From CAYYEF01 sp964470825 (lineage in GTDB: Bacteria; Patescibacteriota; Minisyncoccia; Phycocordibacterales; JAACPR01): 15,451 bases of DNA. The notes beneath the pieces were generated by a model. The model worked only from the letters and a program-made list of their open reading frames with translations, had not been told where the DNA came from and ran no database searches. Positions 7,178 through 15,052 of this stretch are shown here, piece after piece. Position 1 is the stretch's first letter. The number at the start of each line of letters is the position of its first letter. The stretch spans positions 1 through 15,451 of the forward strand of contig CAYYEF010000014.1 in assembly GCA_964470825.1 (NCBI GenBank), read 5' to 3'. The position numbers and the translations under genes are program-made.

Positions 7178-10100
7178 CTATATTCCTTTATTAATAAGAT
7201 TATTTAAAATAACTCTTGTTTTTGGTCCTACAATACCAAACCCTGAATCCTGCTCTGAAACTATTTTATATTTTAATTGGAATCTCTTAACGGCATCTTG
7301 CGTTAATTTACCAAAATAATTTGTTTCATTACCTTTAGATCCTTCACCACTATCTGTAATTAAGGTTTCTGAATTAATGTTTAATATTTTTTGTAAAAAT
7401 ACAACATCTTCAGCCTGAACACCTAGTGATAAATTATTTTTGAAATTAAAATCAAATATTTTATCATTTGACTTAGTTGTTGTAGCTATAATATCAATAG
7501 TACTGGTTGATATTTCTAGTTGAGGAGTTGTAGTATAATTTGAAGAATCTACAACTTCACCAAGTTTATCTATTTTATTATTTATGTAAGACATTGTTCT
7601 TGGTCCAAAATAACCTGTAGCTGGTGATATGCCATTTTCCTTTTGGAAATTAATAAGGGCATTTCTTGTTGCTACTCCAAAATAATTTGTTTCATTACCA
7701 ATAGAACCAGGTCCTTGAGCTGCAATAATAAAATTAGAATTATTTAGAAATTTTTGTAATAAAAGAACATCATTTCCTGTCATACCAACCTGCAAATATC
7801 TATTAAAAGAAGAATTTGTTTTTTGGGTATTATTGTTATTTGTGTTTGTATTAGTGTCCTGTTCTATAATATTTTGTGTATTATCAGGAACTTTATTTAC
7901 AATTTTTCTTGATGAACCAGATGAACTCTTTCTTTTACTTATATCAACAACAGTAGTTCCGCCATCATTTGTAGATGTTCCATTATTAGTACTAATTAAT
8001 TTAAAATTAACAGATATTGTTACATCTCTATTAATACCTTTAATCAAATAAAATCTAGTGCTTACAGACTCTGAAACACCATTAATAGTTATCTGGTCAG
8101 CAACATAACCTTGATTAGGTGATATTTTTAGTGTTACATCTCCTCCATTTACAACTCTAACGTTGCCACTAGGTGTAACGCTTCCATTTTGTTCAGAAAT
8201 TATATTAACAGAATGATTCTTGTTTTGAGGATTTATACCGAAACCATATCTAATGTAGTTATTTACATTATTTGCTGAATATTTTTGATCCCAAGAATAT
8301 TTAGATTGTTGCATGGCTTTATCTATAAAATATTCATAATTATTATTTGGTCTGTTACTAGATTCAATTAAATTTAAATAAGATTCTATATCTCTTGTTG
8401 GATCATAGAAATTTGGCATCTCAAGAATAGGATTATTTTCTTGAGTTAAAGCAAACCATGTACTTGAAGAAACTGAGTTTCTAACATCTGTTCTAAACCA
8501 ACCTTTTGGCCAATGTGTCGGCGGATTACTTTCAGCGGAATAGTAGGTGTTTGAATCAAATACTACTCCAGTTGTTGTTGGGCTACTATTATTTTTAAGA
8601 GATGCTGAAAAACCAGAGTTTGGTTGAATGAAATAATTATCGGACATTGAAAAGTTAACATGATTATTAGTTGTAATTTCTAATGCATAAGCCCTATGGT
8701 CATTAACAGAAGGCCAGCTTGTTCTTGTCCAATCATATACAACATTATTTGTAACACTAACATCTCTTAAAATATCATCTCCTCCAAAATTTAATCCTGT
8801 TATTCCAGTAGCAGCAGTAGCCAAAGGTCCTGATTTCAAAATAATATTTCCTTCTACATTCAATCCAACTATTCTGCTTGTTCCTGTATTATCTTTAACT
8901 TTTTTAATACTTCCAAAAGTTATACCGACACCTTGTGGCTGACCGTCGATATCTCTAGCTCCTAAAATAACATTATTTTTTACATTTGCATTTATATCAA
9001 CACCACCTGTATTTTCTACGTGACCAACTGCAATAGATACTGGATTATTCAAATATAAATTATTTTCTATTAAACCACCCATTCTAAGTTGAATCCCTCC
9101 AGAAGCACCGTTACTGTCAATATTTCCTATAACCTTCGTATTACTAAAACCATTTTTTAAATACATATTTCTATTAAAGATAGTTGATACAGGTAGTCCG
9201 GCGTTTCTTATAGAATTTAACCAAGCAGCAGAACTTATATCAGTTCCAGATGAATCTGCTCCTGTATAAGTCTTAATGGCGTATGTTGGGTTTGACCCAT
9301 AAACACTTTTCATTTTTAATACTTTACCAACAGACATCCAATCAAAATCAACTACACCAACCCCAACAACATTATTTATAGAATTTTCCAAAACAACAGC
9401 AACATCATCCATATTTTGAACAGAGGTAAAATCAACATTATCTATAGAATATGTAATATTATTTATGACAATATTAAATTTTCCACTGGTTATATTTGAC
9501 CATTGAGTATAGTCTGAATTTGGCCCTGTTAAAACATAATTAAAATCATCGTTCCATCCATTATGATGAAGAACATTTTCTTCTACCAACAAAGGTCCTG
9601 ATGTTTCTGTATAAATACCTTGACTATGAGAATTTATTGAATAGTTATTGGCAATAATATTTCTTCTTATTTCAATTTTTCCTATGTTAGATCTTGTTCT
9701 TATATCTTGACCAAATTTTTGATCTTGAACAATCAAACCTGTATATTCCAATTTATTATCTTCTACAATAATATCTGAAGCACCGTCAGTCAAAAACATT
9801 GCAATCTCACCCCAACCCAAAGAAGTAAATTCTTCCCTACTTGGGTCTTTTGTTGTTTGAATTATATTTAAACCTATTATACTCAAATTCTTTACAGAAC
9901 CCCATATAGCTATAGATCTATCAAAATAATTAGATTGTATTATAGGTCTCTCCGCAGATTGTCCGTAGCTCGAAATAAGAATTGGGTTTTCAGGACTTAT
10001 ACCACTCTTGTACCAATTACCAAATTTTTCTCCAACCCAAGTATCACCTCTTTTTAATAATAACCAATCTGAACTATTATCCCTTATTAAAGAAACTGCA

Positions 10101-12922
10101 GAAGATATTGTTTTCTTTGGAGAATTAGGACTTAAACCATCATTTGAATCATTACCAGAACTTGATGAAACATATACAATTCTAGTTGAACTTGCAGGAT
10201 CATAAGTTGTCCAACCTTCTTTCATCTCTCTTTGTTCAGATAATTCATCATCATCAGGCCCAATACATCCTTTATCATACTGCCAATCAATCAATCCATC
10301 TCCATCATTATCAATACCGTCTGAACACTTGCCCGTCCCAACTATATTGGCAGTTGTTCTAACAAGATTCTCTGTAGATGTAGCAATATTACCTGCCTTA
10401 TCTTTTACATATGTAATGACAACATATTTACTTTCTTTTTGTGCACCATAAAATTCCCATGCGTCTGCTGTTGTTGATGAGACTGCACCTGTAACTATTT
10501 CTTTGTATCTAAAAGGTTGAAGATCTAGACCGGAAGCATCGTCATTAGCATTTGTTGTTGTAGCTATGAAGCTTTGATTTGTTACATTATAAAATTGTGT
10601 AGTTCCAATATTAGGCATTACAGTATCTATTCCAAAAGCAACCCCAGCATTAGCCTCAACCCAAGTAGAAGTTGCAAATGTATCACTANNNNNNNNNNNN
10701 NNNNNNNNNNNNNNNNNNNNNNNNNNNNNNNNNNNNNNNNNNNNNNNNNNNNNNNNNNNNNNNNNNNNNNNNNNNNNNNNNNNNNNNNAATTACCCCATG
10801 TGGTACCAACATTCCAATTACCGTTTGTTGAGTCGTTGAAGGAAAGTCCGGAAGAACTGCTTGCTGTATTTAGAATAAAAGCAACCCCAGCATTAGCCTC
10901 AACCCAAGTAGAAGTTGCAAATGTATCACTAACTCTAACGCGCCAATGATATTGACCATCGGCTAGTGCAGGAGAAACTGTATGACTAGTTAGACCAGGA
11001 GACATTAGGTTTGATGTAAAATCAATTTCTGGTGAAGAATAATCAGAGTTGTTGTCTACTTGAATTTGATAACGTACTGTATCTCCTTCTGGGTCGTAAG
11101 TTCTAAAGGTTAGGGTTGGGGTATTTACATTTGTCCAAGAAAAATTAACCATTTCTAAAGGTCCCAAATTATCAATTAAGGATTCAACATTCCCCCCAAA
11201 ACCCCAATTAAGATTTCCCCCTCCATCAACTCCATTTGAAATCTTTACTCTCAAACCACTTGAAGCATCTGAATCAGAAACATTTACATAATTTACATTT
11301 GATGTACCTAAATATTTTAGGTACCAAGGAGTACCAATAACAGATGATTTTAGATTCAAAATATCATCTTCATCAAAACCATTTAAGATAAGTTGTCCAT
11401 TGATCGTAGTTGTACTGTTTGCCCCGAAGCTCAAGTATGGTGAATAGGAGTCATTTAGAGAATCAATCTTTGATAGATTGAAGAAACTTGTGTTACCAAG
11501 AATATTTTGATCTAAACCATTCAAACTGACGGTTCCGGAATTGTGTGTAAATGTACCGTTGTTTGTCCAATTACCAGATACTGTAATTGCAGCATTAGTT
11601 GCAGGTTGAAATATTGCATTTTGATCAATTAAGATATCTTTAAATGATGAATTGTTCTTAACTCTGAAAGTTCCATTTTTAATATGTAAAGTATTAGCTA
11701 CAGATATTGAGCTAGTTGCAGATACTGTAGAAGAGGCTTGGTTGTCGATGGTAAGATTGTAGAAAGAAGTTGATGATGCGGTTCCATCAATTGTTTGAGT
11801 TGTAGTACCGTTGAATACAACTGTTGATTGTGTGTAATTGAAAGTGTTGTTGTTAATCAACTTACCTCCAATTTTTAATGTTGAATTGTCTGAGTTAAGA
11901 ATATTACTTCCTAATGTTGTACCTGGGTGGATAAGGATATCACTTGTGATATTGATTGTTGAAGTTCCTGCATTGAAAGTAGCGTTACGACTTGTAATAG
12001 CACTACCGATGTATAGATTTCTGGCATTAACAGTATATCCATCTGTATATAATATAGCTCTAATACCAATACCATTTGGATCAAGAGTAAAATTACCAGC
12101 AGTGATATCTCCTGTTAATCTACATCCAGCTGGTGTAAGTCCTGGACATCCATCAAGTAAGAATCCAGCGTTACCGAAGTTGGTACCTGGTATATTTGTA
12201 ACCTGTGATCTAAATGAGAAAAGCAAATTACCAAAAACATTAGTCCATGTAGCTCCACGATTTACAAAAGAACCTCTAAGAAATATTGTTCTGTTTCCAC
12301 TTAAACCATCATCTTTAATGACAGAAGTACCATCTCCTGTAGTAAATATACTTCCATTACTTTCAATACTTACATTGCTTGTGATTGTTGTAGTAATACC
12401 GTTGCCTTGTGTTAGGAATTTGAAAGAGTTTCCTGTGTTTGGGTTTGATAGTCTTCCTGTACCATTAAGATATACTTGTGCATTACTTGAAGGAAAGATT
12501 CCGGCAACATCTGAGATCATAAGGTCTCTACCAACATCAATACGTGAAGAGTTTGAGGTTAATAGTCCAGAGGTGATGATTAAATCATTTTTGATATTAA
12601 GAGAATAATTGTTAGTTGTTGTATTTAAAATACCACCTGAGATAGTAATGGAATTTGCAGATGCACCACTAGTTAAAGTTACTGTGTTTGAATCAATTAC
12701 AACAGTATCATCGATACCTGGATAATCTACACCTTCGACACAATTTGAGGTACATGAATTACCCCATGTGGTACCAACATTCCAATTACCGTTTGTTGAG
12801 TCGTTGAAGGAGGCCGCTTTTACAAAATGAAATACCGCAAGAGAGGCTATTAAAAAAAATAAAATACTTATAAATAAAAATTTATTATTCTTTTTACTTA
12901 GATTTATAAAATACTTACCCAT
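7178..12922 (-). CDS. Giant surface protein: beta-rich module, FN3-like, Ca-loop, parallel beta-helix, two peptidoglycan-binding domains (assembly gap inside)
   Basis: The reading frame is 1914 codons as given, but about 34 of them are N. Residues 1-36 are a Sec signal peptide (cleavage probably after VKA). Residues 38-580 are beta-solenoid-like and rich in N, S, T and G, with a repeated NGTF..GTV..NG..Q.I.G pattern at 356-393 and 453-487. An FN3-like domain spans about 586-685. After a short Ser-rich linker, residues 694-711 copy residues 38-55, then comes the gap, then a copy of 664-682. Further on are an Ig-like segment (about 764-855), a Cys-flanked Ca-type loop CSDGIDNDGDGLID (866-879), a pectate-lyase-like parallel beta-helix (about 914-1500), an InlB-B-like repeat (about 1570-1641), an N/T-rich linker, and two PG_binding_1-type domains (about 1708-1785 and 1829-1914). 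It is likely exported and held on the wall. No catalytic residues could be assigned. The true length is probably greater. Confidence 0.85.
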   Translation of the reverse strand: MGKYFINLSKKNNKFLFISILFFLIASLAVFHFVKAASFNDSTNGNWNVGTTWGNSCTSNCVEGVDYPGIDDTVVIDSNTVTLTSGASANSITISGGILNTTTNNYSLNIKNDLIITSGLLTSNSSRIDVGRDLMISDVAGIFPSSNAQVYLNGTGRLSNPNTGNSFKFLTQGNGITTTITSNVSIESNGSIFTTGDGTSVIKDDGLSGNRTIFLRGSFVNRGATWTNVFGNLLFSFRSQVTNIPGTNFGNAGFLLDGCPGLTPAGCRLTGDITAGNFTLDPNGIGIRAILYTDGYTVNARNLYIGSAITSRNATFNAGTSTINITSDILIHPGTTLGSNILNSDNSTLKIGGKLINNNTFNYTQSTVVFNGTTTQTIDGTASSTSFYNLTIDNQASSTVSATSSISVANTLHIKNGTFRVKNNSSFKDILIDQNAIFQPATNAAITVSGNWTNNGTFTHNSGTVSLNGLDQNILGNTSFFNLSKIDSLNDSYSPYLSFGANSTTTINGQLILNGFDEDDILNLKSSVIGTPWYLKYLGTSNVNYVNVSDSDASSGLRVKISNGVDGGGNLNWGFGGNVESLIDNLGPLEMVNFSWTNVNTPTLTFRTYDPEGDTVRYQIQVDNNSDYSSPEIDFTSNLMSPGLTSHTVSPALADGQYHWRVRVSDTFATSTWVEANAGVAFILNTASSSSGLSFNDSTNGNWNVGTTWGNXXXXXXXXXXXXXXXXXXXXXXXXXXXXXXXXXXSDTFATSTWVEANAGVAFGIDTVMPNIGTTQFYNVTNQSFIATTTNANDDASGLDLQPFRYKEIVTGAVSSTTADAWEFYGAQKESKYVVITYVKDKAGNIATSTENLVRTTANIVGTGKCSDGIDNDGDGLIDWQYDKGCIGPDDDELSEQREMKEGWTTYDPASSTRIVYVSSSSGNDSNDGLSPNSPKKTISSAVSLIRDNSSDWLLLKRGDTWVGEKFGNWYKSGISPENPILISSYGQSAERPIIQSNYFDRSIAIWGSVKNLSIIGLNIIQTTKDPSREEFTSLGWGEIAMFLTDGASDIIVEDNKLEYTGLIVQDQKFGQDIRTRSNIGKIEIRRNIIANNYSINSHSQGIYTETSGPLLVEENVLHHNGWNDDFNYVLTGPNSDYTQWSNITSGKFNIVINNITYSIDNVDFTSVQNMDDVAVVLENSINNVVGVGVVDFDWMSVGKVLKMKSVYGSNPTYAIKTYTGADSSGTDISSAAWLNSIRNAGLPVSTIFNRNMYLKNGFSNTKVIGNIDSNGASGGIQLRMGGLIENNLYLNNPVSIAVGHVENTGGVDINANVKNNVILGARDIDGQPQGVGITFGSIKKVKDNTGTSRIVGLNVEGNIILKSGPLATAATGITGLNFGGDDILRDVSVTNNVVYDWTRTSWPSVNDHRAYALEITTNNHVNFSMSDNYFIQPNSGFSASLKNNSSPTTTGVVFDSNTYYSAESNPPTHWPKGWFRTDVRNSVSSSTWFALTQENNPILEMPNFYDPTRDIESYLNLIESSNRPNNNYEYFIDKAMQQSKYSWDQKYSANNVNNYIRYGFGINPQNKNHSVNIISEQNGSVTPSGNVRVVNGGDVTLKISPNQGYVADQITINGVSESVSTRFYLIKGINRDVTISVNFKLISTNNGTSTNDGGTTVVDISKRKSSSGSSRKIVNKVPDNTQNIIEQDTNTNTNNNNTQKTNSSFNRYLQVGMTGNDVLLLQKFLNNSNFIIAAQGPGSIGNETNYFGVATRNALINFQKENGISPATGYFGPRTMSYINNKIDKLGEVVDSSNYTTTPQLEISTSTIDIIATTTKSNDKIFDFNFKNNLSLGVQAEDVVFLQKILNINSETLITDSGEGSKGNETNYFGKLTQDAVKRFQLKYKIVSEQDSGFGIVGPKTRVILNNLINKGI
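7311..7333. repeat. 23-bp direct repeat, copy in the second peptidoglycan-binding domain
   Basis: This 23-bp stretch is identical to 7677-7699 and encodes the shared GNETNYFG core in both C-terminal domains. It shows that the two domains arose by duplication inside the gene. Confidence 0.8.
7677..7699. repeat. 23-bp direct repeat, copy in the first peptidoglycan-binding domain
   Basis: Partner of 7311-7333, 366 bp apart. The flanking domain sequence is diverged, so this is a conserved core or a gene-conversion patch rather than a recent whole-domain copy. Confidence 0.8.
9190..9511 (-). other. Inserted domain within the beta-helix (DUF3383-like pattern)
   Basis: Residues about 1138-1245 interrupt the beta-helix strand-turn pattern. 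They read as a compact alpha/beta unit: W..ITSGKFNIVINNITYSI, then DF.SVQNMDDVA.VLE.SIN, then a V-rich strand, then TYTGADSSGTDISSAAWLN. That order (strand, 'DF..v.s..dvA..l..al', strand, 'G.GtDiS..lgl') resembles a small module found in DUF3383-type phage structural proteins. Helix pattern resumes at about 1250. The likeness is from memory of the pattern only. Confidence 0.4.
10634..10688 (-). repeat. 55-bp direct repeat B, copy 2, abutting the gap
   Basis: Identical over exactly 55 bp to 10877-10931. Identity stops at 10633 (C against T at 10876), and the other end is the first N. It encodes the end of the FN3-like domain (SDTFATSTWVEANAGVAF). Confidence 0.95.
10689..10788. other. Assembly gap of 100 N
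   Basis: A run of exactly 100 N, the usual placeholder for a scaffold join of unknown or estimated size. Both flanks are 55-bp repeats of sequence elsewhere in the same gene, so the missing sequence is probably a collapsed repeat copy. The frame stays open across it, but the residues counted there are not real. Confidence 0.97.
10789..10843 (-). repeat. 55-bp direct repeat A, copy 2, abutting the gap
   Basis: Identical over exactly 55 bp to 12757-12811. Identity stops beyond 10843 (AAGTCC against GGCCGC), and the other end is the last N. It encodes SFNDSTNGNWNVGTTWGN, the same residues that open the mature protein. Confidence 0.95.
10877..10931 (-). repeat. 55-bp direct repeat B, copy 1
   Basis: Partner of 10634-10688. 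In reading order it closes the first A-to-B module (12811-10877, 1935 bp, 645 codons) and is followed by a 33-bp Ser-rich linker (10876-10844) leading to A copy 2. Confidence 0.95.
12757..12811 (-). repeat. 55-bp direct repeat A, copy 1
   Basis: Partner of 10789-10843. It starts at codon 38, directly after the signal peptide, so the repeated unit begins at the N-terminus of the mature protein. The offset between A copies is 1968 bp, a whole number of codons (656). Confidence 0.95.
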
Positions 12923-12951
12923 AAATTATTCTATAAATAATAACACCGGTA

Positions 12952-12957
12952 ATTATA
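12952..12957 (-). promoter_or_regulatory. Possible -10 box for the giant surface-protein gene
   Basis: On the minus strand this is a perfect TATAAT in the 59-nt gap after the hydrolase stop codon. It predicts a start at about 12945 and a leader of some 23 nt. The base context lacks the TG of an extended -10, and the -35 region (ACAATA) is poor. In sequence this AT-rich a chance hit is quite possible. Confidence 0.3.
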
Positions 12958-12981
12958 ATCTCAAAATAATAATTTATTGTG

Positions 12982-13893
12982 TTATTTATATAAATTATCC
13001 TTTAAAAAATTAACGACAATATCTTGTATTTCATCTTTCTCAAAATCTCCCCCACCATGAGTACCTCCTGGGAGAAGATAATATTTTGCACGATCTTCAC
13101 CAAATTTTTGTTTTATAGCATTAAATAACTTTTCTGATTGTGGTGCACCGATCATAGGATCAATTGCGCCGTGCATTATCAAAAAATTAGGTATGTCGTT
13201 AACACTATTTAAATATGATAGTAGACTAGCCTTATCGCTCAAATCTTTATTTTCAGATATGGTAAATCCCATAAGAGCTGATTCTGGCGAATTAGCATCT
13301 CCATTTTTTCCTGTCTTTCTTGTAACTCCTGTTTTTTCCATATCTTCATCCATCGTATAAAAATCAACAGGACCGAACCAATCAATTACGGCTTTTATTT
13401 TAATATCTTCATTTTCAGATAAAAGTATTCCTGAAGCAGAAGAAAGATAACCACCAGCTGATGAACCAAAAATAGCAATATTATCTTTATCTATAGAATA
13501 TAATTCTGAATTTTTACCCAAAAAGTTTATGGCATTTTTTATATCTTCCAATTGTGCTGGCCATATAGCCTCTGAACTTAATCTGTAATTAATACTCACA
13601 ACTATAATTTCCTCTTTTAAAAACCTATCTAAATATTGAGGATTTTCTTTTGATCCAAATTTAAAGGCCCCACCATGAATCCAAATAACTGCTGGATATT
13701 TTTGCTTTCCAGTGTTTGGTATGTATATATCTAAAATATTATTTGAAGATATATTTGAATAAGAGATATCTTTAAATTCTTTAGTGGTCTGATTTGTATT
13801 AGAGGTTTTATCTTTATTTAGATATAAATACAAAAAAAATAAGGAAGTCAAAGATATTATAACTATAAATAATAAAATAATTTTTTTAAGCAT
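12982..13893 (-). CDS. Membrane-anchored alpha/beta-hydrolase (carboxylesterase, HGG-type)
   Basis: The protein has 303 aa. An N-terminal hydrophobic segment (about 4-25) is a signal anchor, with the enzyme probably outside the membrane after a polar linker. The esterase core shows the oxyanion motif IHGGAF (72-77), the nucleophile elbow GSSAG (143-147, S145), the acid D245 in HGAIDPM and the base H279 in GGTHGG, a complete triad in the right order. The nearest families are BD-FAE/hormone-sensitive-lipase-like esterases that cleave ester or acyl groups, often from polysaccharides. The substrate is unknown; a role on surface glycans fits the neighbouring wall-bound beta-helix protein but is inference. 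It lies 54 nt after tRNA-Ser and 59 nt before the giant gene. No SD is visible. Confidence 0.88.
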   Translation of the reverse strand: MLKKIILLFIVIISLTSLFFLYLYLNKDKTSNTNQTTKEFKDISYSNISSNNILDIYIPNTGKQKYPAVIWIHGGAFKFGSKENPQYLDRFLKEEIIVVSINYRLSSEAIWPAQLEDIKNAINFLGKNSELYSIDKDNIAIFGSSAGGYLSSASGILLSENEDIKIKAVIDWFGPVDFYTMDEDMEKTGVTRKTGKNGDANSPESALMGFTISENKDLSDKASLLSYLNSVNDIPNFLIMHGAIDPMIGAPQSEKLFNAIKQKFGEDRAKYYLLPGGTHGGGDFEKDEIQDIVVNFLKDNLYK

Positions 13894-13947
13894 TAATAAA
13901 TATTAACATTTAATTATTTATATGTCTTTTTTAAAAAAATATATTTG

Positions 13948-14034
13948 CGGAGAGTAAGGGATTTGAACCCTTGATGGAGTTTCCCCCATACCACCTTTCC
14001 AAGGTGGCGCACTAGACCACTATGCGAACTCTCC
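13948..14034 (-). tRNA. tRNA-Ser (anticodon GGA)
   Basis: An 87-nt tRNA on the minus strand. The acceptor stem GGAGAGT (14034-14028) pairs perfectly with ACTCTCC (13955-13949). The anticodon stem CCACC/GGTGG encloses the loop TTGGAAA, giving anticodon GGA, which reads UCC and UCU. A long variable arm (GGGGGAAACTCC) marks a class II tRNA, and the T arm is GGGTTCAAATCCC. The discriminator is G, as for serine, and the next bases are CAA, so CCA is not fully encoded and must be added. A possible promoter (TTGGAA, 15 bp, GATAAT) lies in the tail of htpX just upstream. A T-run (13933-13927 region) follows, with no clear hairpin. Confidence 0.95.
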
Positions 14035-14050
14035 AGGAATTATCAGAAAT

Positions 14051-14956
14051 TTATTTTATTTCCAATCCTCTTAAAGCAGCCACCCTTTCTGAAATAGGAG
14101 GATGTGTTGAAAATATCTTTTCAAAAAAACCAACTTTTCCATCTTTCTTATCACTAAAAGGACTAGCAATAAAAAGATGGGCGGTCGCATGATTAGCCCT
14201 TTTCATATTCTTTCCACTGTATGCAGAAATTTTTTCTAAAGCAGATGCCAAACCTTCTGGATATCTTGTTAGGAGCGCTCCTGTTGCATCAGCCAAAAAT
14301 TCTCTTTTTCTTGAAATGGCGAGCTGAATCATTGTTGCAAAAATTGGAGAAAGTATCATAAGAACCAAACCAATAATTAACAAAACGGCATTACCTTTAC
14401 TATCTCTATCACTGCTTGTAAATTGTGCTCTCATGAAAAAATCAGCAAGCATAGTTACCAATCCAACTAATATAACAACCACTGTTTGAAGTAAAATATC
14501 TCTATTACCTATGTGTGCCAATTCATGAGCAATAACACCCTCAAGCTCCGTTCTGTCTAAAGTTTGTAATAAACCTGTAGTAACAGCAACAACAGCATGC
14601 TCTTTATTTCTACCTGTTGCAAATGCGTTTGGAACAGGATCATTAATAACATAGAGTTTTGGCATAGGAAGACCTGCGGTGATAGCTAAATTTTCAGTCA
14701 AAGTATAAAGATCATAATACTGATCTTTTAGAGCAGGTTTTGCCCCAGAAATAGAAAGCACAATTTTATCTGAATACCAATAACTGAAAATATTCATGAA
14801 AATACTGAATCCAATAGCAAAGTAAAAGATTGCAGCATTACCATAATAATAACTAGCGAACCAACCTATGAAAATTATAAGTATGAAAAACACAGACATG
14901 AGAACCCATGTTTTTAAAATATTAGAATCTTGATTTTTATATAAGTTCGGAGCCAT
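14051..14956 (-). CDS. htpX: HtpX-like M48 membrane zinc metalloprotease
   Basis: This 301-aa integral membrane protease degrades damaged membrane proteins; in E. coli HtpX works alongside FtsH. The catalytic zinc site is intact: HELAH (144-148; H144, E145, H148), with the third ligand E219 in RKREFLAD. There are two N-terminal TM segments (about 15-36 and 40-60), and two more lie around the active site (about 155-175 and 190-213). The conserved NAFATGRN (110-117) and C-terminal STHPPISERV (283-292) are present. Length matches the family. The gene sits in a run with lemA, the common lemA-htpX pairing, though a 99-aa gene and a gene remnant separate them here. The ATG follows an A-rich stretch without an SD. 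Confidence 0.95.
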   Translation of the reverse strand: MAPNLYKNQDSNILKTWVLMSVFFILIIFIGWFASYYYGNAAIFYFAIGFSIFMNIFSYWYSDKIVLSISGAKPALKDQYYDLYTLTENLAITAGLPMPKLYVINDPVPNAFATGRNKEHAVVAVTTGLLQTLDRTELEGVIAHELAHIGNRDILLQTVVVILVGLVTMLADFFMRAQFTSSDRDSKGNAVLLIIGLVLMILSPIFATMIQLAISRKREFLADATGALLTRYPEGLASALEKISAYSGKNMKRANHATAHLFIASPFSDKKDGKVGFFEKIFSTHPPISERVAALRGLEIK

Positions 14957-14965
14957 TTTTAAATA

Positions 14966-15052
14966 TTATTTTTTATTTATCTTATTATTAAAATTATCAG
15001 CAGTAATAATTTCAGGAATTTTATCTCTAATTAATTTATTGTAAGTCTTCAT
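14966..15052 (-). pseudogene. N-terminal remnant of a COG4997-type NTP pyrophosphohydrolase-like gene
   Basis: A 28-codon frame starts MKTYNKLIRDKIPEII and then runs into NFNNKINKK and a TAA, 9 nt before the htpX ATG. The opening matches the highly conserved N-terminus of the COG4997 phosphoribosyl-ATP pyrophosphohydrolase-like/MazG-related family (Y-N-K-L-V/I-R-D-K-I-P-E-I-I). The rest of that domain, about 80 residues or more with the metal-binding Glu residues, is missing, and no other frame supplies it. The ATG overlaps the last 17 nt of the 99-aa gene. The best reading is a gene cut down by deletion; a functional micropeptide is less likely. The family call rests on about 14 residues. 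Confidence 0.6.

Noticed and set aside
10574..10831. Small frames crossing the N run on both strands
   Set aside because: They exist only because N codons hold no stops; there is no support on either side.
11838..12608. 256-aa open frame on the plus strand opposite the giant gene
   Set aside because: Shadow of the repetitive, stop-poor antisense of the beta-rich module. The product has no domain and the minus-strand frame has clear signal peptide and domains.
7178..12811. CRISPR array or mobile element as the source of the repeats
   Set aside because: The repeats are in-frame coding copies with an intra-gene duplication pattern. No regular short repeats with spacers, no transposase and no terminal inverted repeats are seen.
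13926..13947. Intrinsic terminator after tRNA-Ser
   Set aside because: The T7-A6 run is self-complementary but gives no GC stem or loop before a T-tract; a T-run alone is too weak to call.
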